From NCBI GenBank assembly GCA_905478225.1, contig CAJQHR010000007.1, forward strand, positions 1-64,000: 64,000 bases of DNA. Reading direction: 5' to 3'. This document shows, piece by piece, positions 47,020 to 57,148 of the stretch (position 1 is the stretch's first letter; every line of letters starts with the position of its first letter). This stretch comes from an uncultured Crocinitomix sp. Lineage in GTDB: Bacteria; Bacteroidota; Bacteroidia; Flavobacteriales_D; Crocinitomicaceae. The translations under genes were made by a program, and so were the position numbers. The notes below the pieces were generated by a model. The model searched no databases and was not told where the DNA came from. It saw nothing but the letters and a program-made list of their open reading frames with translations.

Positions 47020-47907
47020 TTATCCGTTAATTATTTTTGTTCTAAGCGATTTAATTAATTCGCTCAACTCACTGTTTTCAGTTATTGTTAAAACTAATTC
47101 TTCCGCATCTGGGTCTTCGTAATATGCGTTAACGGATTCAAATTCATCAAATGTATTTTGGATATTTTCCATATTTGAGATTAACCATTCAATATCCATG
47201 CCATCATTTTTAGGATCCTTTAAACCCTTGATTATATTGCCTAAAATCGACATCTGTTCAGTTATTTGAGTTCCGACACCTTCTTTTTCAGGATTGTTTT
47301 CGAAATCATATACACCTAAATACATTCCTTCAGTCCAAGCACCCGCGAAGTGAATCGCTTGTTGATGTTGCATGTCATTTTCATCCATATACATCTCGGT
47401 GCGTTCATGGATGTCGATCATCAATATTTCAATCGAGTCTTTATCCTCTATGTTTTTGTCAAAACGATCCATTAGATCTTTGTTTTCAAAAACAGCTTCC
47501 ATTCCAATTCTCTCTGTCAGATCTGTAATTACTTGGAGATATTTTCTGCCTTCGTTGGACTGTTCGTTCAACACGCAGTATGCCATATCAGCAGAATAAA
47601 CACCAAAATTTAACATTTGTGTTAATTCCTCGGTATAGTTTTCAACTAAGTCTGTTTTGCTTGTGGCGTCTGAATTATAATCTAAACCAGATTTTTTAAA
47701 AATACTCGCCACCTGCAGTGGAGATGGTAAATGGTAATCAACCTCAGGAGATTCAAACATATCTTCAAAATCTTCATCACTTAAAGCATCTGTCGTGTCA
47801 ACAACATTTAACTCATTCGTATCCTCCTCCGTATTACCACCGCATGATAGCAAAAGGGAAACCGCTGATACAGCAATCAGGTTTAATAATAATTTCGTTT
47901 TTTTCAT
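47020..47907 (-). CDS. Lipoprotein of unknown function
   Basis: The 295-residue product begins MKKTKLLLNLIAVSAVSLLLSCGG, with lipobox LLSC, followed by an acidic spacer and a mostly helical domain (FKKSGLDYNSDATSKTDLVE; IHFAGAWTEGMYLGVYDF). Met 47907 is preferred over the GTG three codons upstream for signal-peptide length. Family not recognised; no enzymatic motif is visible. The 225-bp gap up to comEC contains no gene I can support. Confidence 0.7.
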   Translation of the reverse strand: MKKTKLLLNLIAVSAVSLLLSCGGNTEEDTNELNVVDTTDALSDEDFEDMFESPEVDYHLPSPLQVASIFKKSGLDYNSDATSKTDLVENYTEELTQMLNFGVYSADMAYCVLNEQSNEGRKYLQVITDLTERIGMEAVFENKDLMDRFDKNIEDKDSIEILMIDIHERTEMYMDENDMQHQQAIHFAGAWTEGMYLGVYDFENNPEKEGVGTQITEQMSILGNIIKGLKDPKNDGMDIEWLISNMENIQNTFDEFESVNAYYEDPDAEELVLTITENSELSELIKSLRTKIING

Positions 47908-48132
47908 GGTATACACGATTTTTTTTCTAGGGCTAAAATATGAAATGATTTTGATTCACTCCGCAAATAGTCCTAACTTTTTTGCAAATCCAATAAATTA
48001 AATTAATTTAGAAAGAGTAAAATTACCCAAAACGCGAATCGTATTTATTTTAGTTGCATCTTCCCCTACTTTTAAAGAAATAACTTTTGATGGGATTTGG
48101 TTTGGGACCTATAATGTTGATTAGCATTTAGT

Positions 48133-50189
48133 ATGACCCAAAATAAATTGAAGTTTCGAGCTCCCATGATACTTAAATTACTTCTTCCATTAATGGCAGG
48201 TGTAATACTGGCTTTTTATTGCCCTTTTTTAATCTCCATTAGATGGGCTATGGTTCTTTTAATACTGCTTGTGATATTGACAATCCCAGCAGTTTCAAAA
48301 CAATTTTTTCAGCGTGCAGCATTTGGCATTTTAAGTTCAATTTTCTTTCTGCTCCTTGGATATTTTTTGACTGGAATTCAAACGCATAGAGGCCATTCTC
48401 ACTATTTTATTGAAGCGATTGAAGGTAAGGATGATCTAATGCAAGTTGAGGTGCTGGAGATTCCAGAAATCAAAGAGAATTCGGTAAAATGTTTTGTAAA
48501 TGTTGCGTCAGTAAACCATCAAAATACCGTGGGTAAAACTTTAATCTATTTTGAAGATTCTGACCGGGCATTAAAACTACAATATGGAGATGTGTTGTGC
48601 TTGCGAGGGAACTTTGTAGATGTGCGTCCGAATGGAAATCCAATGGAATTTGATTATTCACGGTATTTGCGAATACATAACGTGACGCACCAATCCTATG
48701 TGAATGATGAAAACTGGCAGAAAATACAGAACTCAGGCCATGCCTTTTTCTCTTGGATTTACGGTGTCCGGCAGTTTTTGGGGGAAGTTTTAGATGATTC
48801 GGGCCTGAAAGGGAGCAATTTAATGGTTGCACGTGCACTTATTTTGGGAGAAAAGTCAAGCTTGGACCGTGAGACACTGCGCACATTTTCAAGTGCTGGA
48901 GCAATGCACGTTTTGGCGGTTTCTGGACTTCATGTTGGAATCGTGATGCTCATATTTTCGTTTTATTAAAGCCAATTAAGCGACTGCCAAAAGGCCGGCT
49001 TCTTTTTGTCATTTGTGTGGTGCTGTGCATTTGGTTTTATGCGCTTATAACAGGTATGTCATCTTCTGTATTACGTGCGGCCGTTATGTTTTCTTTTGTT
49101 ATTGTTGGCAAGGAACTTGAACGCGAAAATTCCGTTTATCAATCCATCATGGTTTCGGCTTTCATCCTCATTTTAATTGAACCCTTCGTTATATTTCAAG
49201 TTGGTTTTCAATTGAGTTACTTGGCGGTACTTGGAATTGTATTTCTTCAGCCAAAAATCTATAACCTATTTTACACGAAGTATTTTTTATTGGACAAAAT
49301 ATGGCAAATAAGTAGCGTTTCAATTGCCGCCCAACTAGCTACTTTCCCTTTAGGTCTATATTATTTCCATCAGTTCCCTAACTTTTTTATGATTTCAAAC
49401 CTAATTGTTATTCCGCTCGCGTTTGCTATTTTAATTGCTGGCATGGTTTATTTTGCCTTTTTCTGGTTGCCGGGTGTAAATTATATCTGTTTTACAGTGT
49501 TAGAAGGTTTGCTTACGTTTCTTAATAAAGGGGTTAAATGGGTTGAGGAATTGCCGCATTCAATTTATTGGGGCGTATCAATTCATTGGTTCGAAGTGTT
49601 TTGGCTTTATTAAATTATTCTCATAGGAGCTATCGCATTTATTAACCGAAAAACAAAGTGGCTTATTACAAGTATGAGCTTAGCGACTTTATTGCTTGTT
49701 TTTAACGTCATTGAAAAACAATATATCGACTCAACAAATCAATTCGTAATCTATAATGTAAATAAAGCAACTGCCGTGGATCTATTTTACGGCGGTAAAA
49801 ATATATTTATTGCGAATGAATCGTTAATTGATGACCCGGATAAACTACTGTTTCATGTGAAGCATAATTGGTTTTACCGCTCGGGTAGTGAACACGCGTA
49901 CCAAACAATTCCGCTTGATTCAAACTTACGCTTAATTAATTTTCAAAACAGAATCTTTTTCAGAATGGATTCAACGGTGACAAACAATTTCCCAAATGCA
50001 GACCTAGTCTTGCTTTAGAATATCGACTTTATTGATAATAGAGTAGTGGACAGTTTTATTGAACAAGGCGTAATGGTTGTTATTGGAACTAGAGTAGCGT
50101 ATAGTTTAAAAAATTATTTAATACGAAAATTGCCTTCCTTCAATTTGCATGTTTTAAAAACAGAAGGTGCCTTTGAAGTATCGTTTTAG
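48133..50189 (+). pseudogene. comEC: ComEC/Rec2-family DNA-uptake channel, three lesions
   Basis: The gene reads as a Bacteroidetes ComEC: N-terminal helices, the soluble DUF4131/OB-like domain (VEVLEIPEIKENSVKCFVNV), and the competence domain with LILGEKSSLDRETLRTFSSA, GAMHVLAVSGLHVGIVM and later LITGMSSSVLRAAVMFSF. One T is missing from the T run at 48955-48958, and in-frame stops occur at 49611-49613 (TAA) and 50016-50018 (TAG), with coherent sequence continuing after each. ComEC transports single-stranded DNA during natural transformation, so this copy is probably non-functional. It ends 5 bases from a convergent gene. Confidence 0.88.
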
Positions 50190-50194
50190 GATGC

Positions 50195-50749
50195 TTATTT
50201 TTCAATTACCTCAACAAAGACGGTGTTTCTTGGTTTGTAGGCAATTCTAGAATCTTGGTTTTTTTTGCCAATTGAACTGTTTTCGATTGCTTCAATTACC
50301 TCATAATCGTTATTTAGTTTCATATTCAATTCGTAGTACACCCTTATGCCGTCTTGCGTTTGAATATTTGACCAAAAATGAATTTGGAAATACGATACCC
50401 TTACCATAGTGTTGATAGTGGCTTTTGCTTGTTCTATCGCTCCAGATAATTTAGTAATATCGGCGTTAAAATTTTCATCAGTACCTTTGTAGGTGCCATT
50501 TGCTTTTTTTAGTTGAAGGGCGTCAATTTTTTCTTCATACAATTCGATACGCATAGTTTGAATGAAGTAATCGTCCGTATAAAAAGCTTTGAAATGCTCA
50601 AATTTATAATTAGAATGATTGAGGAAAGTTTGATCTGCCCATGTGACCACAGCGTCCTCAACTGCAACTTTGTCGGCTGACGAATCAATATCCGTTGGAA
50701 TTCCTGGGTTTAAAAAACTGAGTCGCAATAGGAGTAATAATGTGGTCAT
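50195..50749 (-). CDS. Hypothetical exported protein
   Basis: A 184-residue protein with a short hydrophobic N-terminus (MTTLLLLLRLSFLNPG) and a helical/strand mix including ITKLSGAIEQAKATINTMVRVSYFQIHF. Not recognised. Its ATG overlaps the stop of the upstream lipoprotein gene by one base (TAATG), indicating translational coupling. Confidence 0.6.
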   Translation of the reverse strand: MTTLLLLLRLSFLNPGIPTDIDSSADKVAVEDAVVTWADQTFLNHSNYKFEHFKAFYTDDYFIQTMRIELYEEKIDALQLKKANGTYKGTDENFNADITKLSGAIEQAKATINTMVRVSYFQIHFWSNIQTQDGIRVYYELNMKLNNDYEVIEAIENSSIGKKNQDSRIAYKPRNTVFVEVIEK

Positions 50750-51702
50750 TATAATTGGTTGGTATAGCTTTCAAAGGTACTATCTAGTTGAAAAATTTGA
50801 TCCACCTGATAATAAGGTGAAAATTCAACTAATACGACGTTCGTGTCCTTTTGGTCTGCATAGTTCCCTATAAATTTATGAAAAAAGTAATAACCCACCA
50901 CACTATTGTCTGCATTGTTTTTCGTTTCAAATAAAGTTGAATACGCCACAGGGGCGTAATCCTTAATATCCTGTCGTTCTTTTTTAATGAATTTCTCTAA
51001 GACTTTTTGTACAATATATTCTTGATCAAAATCTCCCTTAAATTTAACCATAGTACAAATGTCTAAGATGTGTTTCAAAAAATTCGATTTTTGATCAACC
51101 CGATCATAAGTTTCAAGCTGGTCTTTAAAAAAGCGATAAAAACTTCTGCTCATTTTCTTGCCTTCGGTATATGTTTTTGCAATAATAATTGTGTATTCGT
51201 TAAAATAATAGTCAATCATCAGCTGATAGCTCTTAGGAACTGTTAAGGCAATTTCTGGTTCCATATCTACAACCGCAAGTGTATCATTAAGCGTATATTT
51301 TGCTTCAACAATGTTAATATTTAAGGTGTCCGTAATCAGTGTGAAGAAATGACTAAGCTCAGCCGCGCGCTCTATTCTATTTTTTTTAATAAACTCTTTT
51401 TGCTTCTGAATTTTAGTCATCAAAGCGCTATCCTTTGGGTGCAAACGCAGTTTCAACTCCATTTCTTCAAGCTGAACCAATTCAAGCGGTTTTATCACCT
51501 TTAGTTGACTGAAACCATAAGGCGCGTATTCGTCTTTTCCAATTTCAGAGAGAATCTCGGCGCTCACGTTTTGCTCGGCCTTTGCTTGAATATTGATCTC
51601 TTCTATAGGTTCTTCCTGCTCAACAAATAATTGGTCCGTTATAAAACAGCCATGCAAAAAGGATGAAACTATAAATAATCCCAGAATAATTCTTAGACTC
51701 AT
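50749..51702 (-). CDS. Lipoprotein of unknown function
   Basis: A 317-residue product with signal MSLRIILGLFIVSSFLHGCF (lipobox LHGC). The mature part is charged and helical, with a run such as LVQLEEMELKLRLHPKDSALMTKIQKQKEFIKK in pieces. Not recognised. It is coupled through TAATG to the next gene, so the two probably act together in the envelope. Confidence 0.65.
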   Translation of the reverse strand: MSLRIILGLFIVSSFLHGCFITDQLFVEQEEPIEEINIQAKAEQNVSAEILSEIGKDEYAPYGFSQLKVIKPLELVQLEEMELKLRLHPKDSALMTKIQKQKEFIKKNRIERAAELSHFFTLITDTLNINIVEAKYTLNDTLAVVDMEPEIALTVPKSYQLMIDYYFNEYTIIIAKTYTEGKKMSRSFYRFFKDQLETYDRVDQKSNFLKHILDICTMVKFKGDFDQEYIVQKVLEKFIKKERQDIKDYAPVAYSTLFETKNNADNSVVGYYFFHKFIGNYADQKDTNVVLVEFSPYYQVDQIFQLDSTFESYTNQL

Positions 51703-51820
51703 ATTTTAAAAGGTATTGGTGCCTGAGTATTGCAATTATTGTACCTAATTCGCTATCCTAATCGCGGCTTAGGATTTCCGATCTTTGCTGTTTATTATTT
51801 CTTCAGTTTAATGCAAAAAA

Positions 51821-51846
51821 AATCTCTAACCAAATGACCAGAGACT
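51821..51846 (-). terminator. Probable terminator of dnaN
   Basis: On the minus strand AGTCTCTGG and the later AGAGATTTTTTTT form a short imperfect stem (TCTCT/AGAGA core) followed by a T run, 21 bases after the dnaN stop. The stem is weak. Confidence 0.45.
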
Positions 51847-51866
51847 TTTTCTTTTACTATTTTCTG

Positions 51867-52985
51867 TTATCGAATCATAACTGGCATAACAAGCATGAGG
51901 ATGTCTTCATCTTCATTTTCTTTACTGCTTGGTAATAAAATTCCAGCTTTATTCGGTTCACTCATCTCTAAAATCACTTCTTGCGTGCTAATGTGATTGA
52001 GCATCTCTAATAAAAATTTAGAGTTAAAGCCAATCTCCATATCATCTCCGTTATAGTTGCACGTTAAACGTTCTTTTGCTTCGTTTGAGAAATCAAGATC
52101 TTCGGCAGATAGCGCTAACTCGCTTCCAGCAACTTTTAGTTTAACCTGATGCGTTGTTTTGTTTGAGAATATAGAAACTCGTTTAATTGAGTTTAAAAAA
52201 GACAAACGATCAACGGTCAATACATTTGGATTTTCTACTGGAATTACTGCTTCATAGTTCGGGTATTTCCCATCAATTAGTCGGCATGTTAATTCAATTG
52301 TGTCAAAACTAAAGCGTACGGTTGTTTCATTATATATTACGGATACCTGTTCAGTACCAGATAAATTTTGCTTTAATAAGTTTAAAGGCTTTTTTGGTAA
52401 AATGAAGTCTGATGGTTTTGAGGCGCTTGAATCACTTCTACCATATCGCACTAATTTGTGTGCATCAGTAGCAACAAAAATTAGTTTTTCTGATGAAAAC
52501 TGACAAAAAACACCACTCATTACAGGTCTTAAATCATCATTTCCAGTAGCAAATAATGTTTTTTCAATTGCACTCGCTATAATTTCTCCACTTAAGGTAA
52601 TGGCTTCAGAATTTTCTAATTCAGGTGATTTAGGAAAATCATCAGCATTTTGACCTACCAATTTATATTTTCCGTAATCGGAAGAAATTTCAATTCCAAA
52701 TGTTCCAGCATCAATTGTGAATGACAAAGGTTGATCCGAAAAGTTTTTTAACGTATCTAATAAAAGTTTTGCAGGAATTGCAATTCTTCCATCTTCTCTT
52801 GATTCATCTGGGTTAACAACAGTTTTCATTGTGTTCTCCAAATCTGATGCAGAAATTGTCAAGGCACCGTTTTCGAGTTCAAAAAGAAAATTGTCAAGAA
52901 TAGGCAACGAGTTACTGCTGTTTAAAACACCACTAATGCGTTGTAAATTTTTTAATAAAGTAGAACTTGAGATAATGAAGTTCAT
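51867..52985 (-). CDS. dnaN: DNA polymerase III beta subunit (sliding clamp)
   Basis: The 372-residue clamp has the three-domain DnaN pattern: MNFIISSSTLLKNLQRISGVLN at the N-terminus, FATGNDDLRPVMSGVFCQF and ATDAHKLVRYG in domain 2, and the C-terminal ILMLVMPVMIR ending, the hydrophobic-cleft MPMR-type tail. It encircles DNA and tethers polymerase and repair enzymes. It is not next to dnaA here, as is common in Bacteroidota, and is divergent from dnaK. Confidence 0.97.
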   Translation of the reverse strand: MNFIISSSTLLKNLQRISGVLNSSNSLPILDNFLFELENGALTISASDLENTMKTVVNPDESREDGRIAIPAKLLLDTLKNFSDQPLSFTIDAGTFGIEISSDYGKYKLVGQNADDFPKSPELENSEAITLSGEIIASAIEKTLFATGNDDLRPVMSGVFCQFSSEKLIFVATDAHKLVRYGRSDSSASKPSDFILPKKPLNLLKQNLSGTEQVSVIYNETTVRFSFDTIELTCRLIDGKYPNYEAVIPVENPNVLTVDRLSFLNSIKRVSIFSNKTTHQVKLKVAGSELALSAEDLDFSNEAKERLTCNYNGDDMEIGFNSKFLLEMLNHISTQEVILEMSEPNKAGILLPSSKENEDEDILMLVMPVMIR

Positions 52986-53016
52986 AATGTTTCGTCGTTT
53001 TAGTTTAAATCAAACA

Positions 53017-53024
53017 CAAATATA
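53017..53024 (-). promoter_or_regulatory. Candidate -7 box (TATATTTG) of dnaN
   Basis: TATATTTG on the minus strand matches TAnnTTTG and lies 31 bases before the dnaN ATG. A TTG upstream is about 27 bases away, longer than usual. Confidence 0.42.
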
Positions 53025-53110
53025 GCCGATTATAATAGGAATATATTCATTCAAAATCTTTTTTATCAACCGATTTCTTTTTTTGTCAACAATTTAGTGA
53101 TTTGAGGTTC

Positions 53111-53136
53111 TGACATAAAAAACTGCCTTTATGTCA
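53111..53136. promoter_or_regulatory. Perfect 9-8-9 dyad between dnaN and dnaK
   Basis: TGACATAAA (53111-53119) and TTTATGTCA (53128-53136) are perfect inverted repeats separated by eight bases, in the 269-bp divergent region and about 120 bp upstream of dnaK. The size resembles operators such as CIRCE (9-9-9), but the sequence is different. It could bind a dimeric regulator or fold in RNA. No regulator is identified. Confidence 0.5.
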
Positions 53137-53254
53137 CATAATGATCCTTACCTATTCCGCAATCTGACAAAATGCAGATAGGATTGACAGATTTTTGAGG
53201 TGGCATAAAGATTGATCGTATCAGTTTAATTTAGAATATAAAACAAATAAAAAT

Positions 53255-55147
53255 ATGAGTAAAATAATAGGAATTGACCTTGGTACAACAAACTCTTGTG
53301 TTTCTGTTATGGAAGGAAACGAGCCAGTTGTAATTACAAATGCAGAAGGAAAAAGAACAACCCCTTCGGTTGTAGCATTTGTTGATGGAGGCGAACGTAA
53401 AGTAGGTGATCCAGCGAAAAGACAAGCGATTACAAACCCAGAGAAAACGATTTATTCAATTAAACGTTTCATGGGAACTTCTTTCGATAAAGTATCAAAA
53501 GAAATTAAACGTGTACCTTACAATGTAGTAAAAGGCGACAATAATACACCACGTGTAAAAATTGACGATAGATTATATTCACCACAAGAAATTTCAGCAA
53601 TGATTCTTCAAAAAATGAAGAAAACTGCAGAAGATTATTTGGGGCAAGAAGTTGCTGAGGCGGTAATTACTGTTCCTGCATACTTTAATGATGCACAAAG
53701 ACAAGCAACAAAAGAAGCTGGTGAAATCGCTGGTTTAACTGTAAAAAGAATTATCAACGAACCAACAGCCGCAGCATTGGCTTATGGTTTAGATAAAAAA
53801 ATGGATGACCAAAAAATCATTGTATTTGATTTTGGTGGAGGAACACATGATGTTTCTGTATTGGAATTAGGAGATGGTGTATTTGAGGTATTATCTACAG
53901 ATGGTGACACACATTTAGGTGGAGATGATGTTGATGATAAAATTATCAACTGGTTGGCAGACGAGTTTAACAAAGATGAAGGAATTGACTTGCGTAAAGA
54001 TCCAATGGCCTTGCAAAGATTAAAAGAGGCTGCTGAAAAAGCGAAGATTGAATTATCTTCAACAACTTCTTCTGAAATTAACTTGCCTTATATAATGCCT
54101 GTTGATGGAATTCCAAAACACTTGGTAAGAACATTAACAAGAGCGGCTTTTGAGCAATTGATTGATGATTTAGTAAAAAGAACGATTGAACCTTGTAAAA
54201 CAGCGCTTGAGAGCGCAGGTTTATCAACAAGTGATATTGATGAAGTTATTTTAGTTGGTGGATCAACACGAATTCCAGCAATTCAAGAAGCCGTGAAGAA
54301 ATTTTTCGGAAAAGATCCTTCAAAAGGAGTAAATCCGGATGAGGTTGTAGCACTTGGTGCAGCAATTCAAGGTGGAGTTTTAACGGGAGAAGTAAAAGAT
54401 GTTCTTTTATTAGATGTAACACCATTGTCTTTAGGAATTGAGACTATGGGAGGTGTAATGACCCGTTTAATTGAGGCGAACACAACTATTCCAACTAAAA
54501 AATCAGAAACATTCTCAACCGCGTCAGATAATCAACCAGCAGTAGATATACATGTATTGCAGGGTGAGCGTCCAATGGCGAATGATAATAAAACATTAGG
54601 AAGATTTCAGTTATCTGACATTCCACCAGCGCCAAGAGGAGTGCCTAAAATTGAGGTAACTTTTGATATTGATGCGAATGGGATCATGAATATTTCTGCA
54701 AAAGACAGTGCAACAGGAAAAGAGCAATCAATTAAAATTGAAGCTTCATCTGGATTGTCTGATGACGAAATTGCAAGAATGAAAGCAGATGCTGAAGCAA
54801 ATGCTGACGCTGATAACAAGAGAAAAGAAGAAGCGGATAAAATTAACGCAGCTGATTCATTGATTTTCCAAACTGAAAAACAATTGAGTGAGTATGGCGA
54901 TAAAATTCCGGAAGACAAGAAAGAAGCAATTGAATTGGCCTTAGCAGAATTAAAGACTGCGCATGAAGCAAAAGATTTTGCAACGATTGACACGGCAATG
55001 GAAAAGTTAAATACAGTTTTCCAAGCGGCTTCTCAAGAAATGTATGCACAAGACGGTGCTGAAGGAAGTGCAGATGCAGGAGCAGGAGATGAAACGGATG
55101 ATGTTGGAGCAGAAGATGTAGATTTCGAAGAAGTGAAAGAGGACTAA
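53255..55147 (+). CDS. dnaK: Molecular chaperone DnaK (Hsp70)
   Basis: A 630-residue Hsp70. The nucleotide-binding domain starts [20 protein letters not shown], contains [19 protein letters not shown] (the His variant is usual in Flavobacteriia) and [12 protein letters not shown]. The substrate domain contains [20 protein letters not shown], and the lid ends in an acidic tail ([18 protein letters not shown]). It folds and refolds proteins with J-domain and GrpE partners; neither dnaJ nor grpE is adjacent. It is monocistronic, closed by a strong terminator. Confidence 0.98.
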   Translation: MSKIIGIDLGTTNSCVSVMEGNEPVVITNAEGKRTTPSVVAFVDGGERKVGDPAKRQAITNPEKTIYSIKRFMGTSFDKVSKEIKRVPYNVVKGDNNTPRVKIDDRLYSPQEISAMILQKMKKTAEDYLGQEVAEAVITVPAYFNDAQRQATKEAGEIAGLTVKRIINEPTAAALAYGLDKKMDDQKIIVFDFGGGTHDVSVLELGDGVFEVLSTDGDTHLGGDDVDDKIINWLADEFNKDEGIDLRKDPMALQRLKEAAEKAKIELSSTTSSEINLPYIMPVDGIPKHLVRTLTRAAFEQLIDDLVKRTIEPCKTALESAGLSTSDIDEVILVGGSTRIPAIQEAVKKFFGKDPSKGVNPDEVVALGAAIQGGVLTGEVKDVLLLDVTPLSLGIETMGGVMTRLIEANTTIPTKKSETFSTASDNQPAVDIHVLQGERPMANDNKTLGRFQLSDIPPAPRGVPKIEVTFDIDANGIMNISAKDSATGKEQSIKIEASSGLSDDEIARMKADAEANADADNKRKEEADKINAADSLIFQTEKQLSEYGDKIPEDKKEAIELALAELKTAHEAKDFATIDTAMEKLNTVFQAASQEMYAQDGAEGSADAGAGDETDDVGAEDVDFEEVKED

Positions 55148-55167
55148 TTGTCTTTATATATAATTGA

Positions 55168-55202
55168 GAAACAGCGCTATGGCTTTTCCATAGCGCTGTT
55201 TC
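55168..55202 (+). terminator. Strong terminator of dnaK
   Basis: GAAACAGCGCTATGG-CTTTT-CCATAGCGCTGTTTC is a perfect 15-base-pair hairpin 20 bases after the dnaK stop, followed by CTGTTTTAATC. The T tract is modest but the stem is very stable. Confidence 0.85.
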
Positions 55203-55244
55203 CTGTTTTAATCGGTTGAGATTAATGATAATCACGGACTTTTT

Positions 55245-55275
55245 TTTGTTTCGTAAAAAAAAAATAGTAAATTGC
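55245..55275 (+). promoter_or_regulatory. Candidate promoter of the SprB-like T9SS gene
   Basis: TTTG at 55245-55248 is followed by exactly 19 bases and TAAATTGC at 55268-55275, a partial match to TAnnTTTG. The 19-base spacing is the Bacteroidetes norm. The start codon follows 50 bases downstream. Confidence 0.4.
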
Positions 55276-55324
55276 GGGGTTAAATGATTTTAATTTAAAA
55301 AAGCAGCTTTTTAAAATAACGAAT

Positions 55325-57076
55325 ATGAAAAAAAAATTACTACTTGGATTAGCCTTAGGACTTGGCACATTTTCCTTTGCGCAATGCGACATCTCTGGTG
55401 TCAGTCCTGTCGTGTGTTTAACTGATACTCCTGTTGCTATGGATGTTGCTTCACCTGGAGCTGTATATGACGGACCTGGTGTTTCAGGAGATATTTTCTC
55501 ACCTAGTGAAGCAGGTATAGGGACGCATACTATTACAGTTGAAGCTCCTGGAGAAGGATATTCAGTTGATGAAACGATTGATTTTGACCCAATTGCTATC
55601 CCTGGAGGAACATCAGTTTCTTTATCGGATGATAATGTGTCACCTTTCTTACCTATTGGGTTTGATTTTACATTTTTTGGTGTGACACATGATCAATTTA
55701 GAATTGGATCAAATGGATTTATCACCTTTAATGGTAGTTCTGCTTCAGGATGTTGTTCTGGACAGAATATTCCAAATACATCTTTTCCAAATGAATTAAT
55801 TGCATTTTCTTGGGAAGATTTGGATCCAGGAAATGGTGGAGCTCCTGCTATTAACTTAGTAAGATACGAAACTGTTGGTGTAGCTCCAAACCGTGTTTTA
55901 GTGGTTGAGTTTTTCAATGTGGATCACTATAGCTCTGGAGACCGTATTTACTGTCATACGCAATTATATGAAACTACAAACTGTGTTGAGATTCATTTAG
56001 GTTTGCAACCCGCAGTTTGTTGTAACCACACAATGGGAATTGAAAATGCAGCAGGAACAGAAGCTTATGCAGCTTCTGGGAAAAATGCAGCGTCATGGAC
56101 AGCTTCGGATTTTGCAATTTCTTTTTGCCCGAATATAGGATGTGAAGGAACTTTCGAAGTGGAAGTTGTTGAAGCGCCAAGTGTAACTGCTACAATTGAC
56201 GAAGAAGAAATTTGTTTAGGAGAGGAAGTAACTATCACCGCTGGTGGAGATGCTGATTCTTATTACTTAGGAGAAGGAATTCTTGATGGTGTACCATTTA
56301 CACCAGGAACTACTGGAGAAAACGTATTTGTTGTAGCGGGAAGTGATGATGGCGGTTGTGTTGCAACGGCAATGGTCTCTGTATTCGTTCACGATATTCC
56401 TTACGTATACGCAGGAGATGACTTCACTACTTGTGAAGATGATGAGTTCGTATTAGAAGCTATTGGAGACGAAGCGACCTATGTATGGGACGGTGGAGTT
56501 GAAGATGGCGTATCAATGATGCAAGATGCAGGAACTGTTACTTATACAGTAACTGGTACTAATTCTGGTGGATGTGAAGCTTCAAGTTCTGTTACTGTAG
56601 AAGCTTTAGAGGTTCCAACTGGAACGGGAGTTGTTACTATGATGACTGGTGTTGCTTATGATGGAGAAATTGATTTTACTCCTTCAGGTGGAACAGGTGG
56701 ACCTTATACTTTCTTATGGTCTAACGGTGAAACTACTGAAGATATCACTGCTTTAGGTGTTGGATCTTATACAGTAATTGTATCAGATGGTATGTGTGAT
56801 TCAGAAGTTACTTTCTTTGTTGATTCACAAGCTGGAATTGCATTAAACGAATTGGATAACTTAAGTGTTTATCCTAACCCGGTTATTGATTTCGTAACTG
56901 TTGAGTTTGACGGAACTTACAACTGGACATTATTTGATAATGCAGGAAAAATTGTTTCATCAGGAACAGCTACTGGTAAAGAGCATATCTCTATGGAGAA
57001 CTTGGCTACTGGTAACTACATGATGAATGTTGAAGTGGACGGGAAAAAATCTACAGTTGCTGTAGTGAAGAAATAG
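55325..57076 (+). CDS. Secreted SprB-repeat-like protein with T9SS sorting domain
   Basis: A 583-residue exported protein (signal MKKKLLLGLALGLGTFSFAQ) with a nidogen-like region (DDNVSPFLPIGFDFTFFG ... IAFSWEDLDPG), two Ig/PKD-like segments with paired cysteines (EEEICLGEEVTITAGGD, FTTCEDDEFVLEAIGD), a SprB-like repeat (DFTPSGGTGGPYTFLWSNGETTEDI) and a T9SS type A sorting domain (SVYPNPVIDFVTVEFDG to STVAVVKK). SprB is the mobile gliding adhesin of Flavobacterium, and this is a much shorter protein with related repeats. It is very acidic and probably surface-exposed. Confidence 0.85.
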   Translation: MKKKLLLGLALGLGTFSFAQCDISGVSPVVCLTDTPVAMDVASPGAVYDGPGVSGDIFSPSEAGIGTHTITVEAPGEGYSVDETIDFDPIAIPGGTSVSLSDDNVSPFLPIGFDFTFFGVTHDQFRIGSNGFITFNGSSASGCCSGQNIPNTSFPNELIAFSWEDLDPGNGGAPAINLVRYETVGVAPNRVLVVEFFNVDHYSSGDRIYCHTQLYETTNCVEIHLGLQPAVCCNHTMGIENAAGTEAYAASGKNAASWTASDFAISFCPNIGCEGTFEVEVVEAPSVTATIDEEEICLGEEVTITAGGDADSYYLGEGILDGVPFTPGTTGENVFVVAGSDDGGCVATAMVSVFVHDIPYVYAGDDFTTCEDDEFVLEAIGDEATYVWDGGVEDGVSMMQDAGTVTYTVTGTNSGGCEASSSVTVEALEVPTGTGVVTMMTGVAYDGEIDFTPSGGTGGPYTFLWSNGETTEDITALGVGSYTVIVSDGMCDSEVTFFVDSQAGIALNELDNLSVYPNPVIDFVTVEFDGTYNWTLFDNAGKIVSSGTATGKEHISMENLATGNYMMNVEVDGKKSTVAVVKK

Positions 57077-57102
57077 AATACCGAAAACAAGTAAAATATA
57101 TG

Positions 57103-57138
57103 ACTGCCGTTTCAATTTATTGAAGCGGCAGTTTTTTT
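57103..57138 (+). terminator. Terminator of the SprB-like gene
   Basis: ACTGCCGTTTCAAT pairs with TTGAAGCGGCAGT (one G-U pair) and is followed by seven Ts. It directly precedes the next small gene, whose start must lie after it. Confidence 0.85.
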
Positions 57139-57148
57139 GTATAAAAAG

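Noticed and set aside
47994-48123. Short open frame ending ...FDGIWFGTYNVD before comEC
   Set aside because: It has no ATG, GTG or TTG start, is only about 40 codons, and shows no recognisable family. It may be chance.
6587-50189. Stop-codon reassignment (TAA or TAG read as an amino acid) to explain in-frame stops in the histidine kinase, comEC and the small secreted remnant
   Set aside because: Most intact genes here end in TAA or TAG at the expected position, and the same genes also carry frameshifts, which recoding cannot explain.
53111-53136. CIRCE operator before dnaK
   Set aside because: The dyad has a similar size but TGACATAAA is not the CIRCE half-site TTAGCACTC, so HrcA control cannot be claimed.
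53180-53218. Sigma-54-like (TGGC...TTGA) or TTGACA...TAAAGA sigma-70-like promoter before dnaK
   Set aside because: The sigma-54 match lacks the -12 GC, and the sigma-70 consensus is not the normal promoter type in Bacteroidota. Either match could be chance in AT-rich DNA.
54607-55235. Minus-strand Ser/Leu-rich open frames within dnaK
   Set aside because: They are antisense shadows of the dnaK 3' half, with low-complexity composition and no start-region signal.
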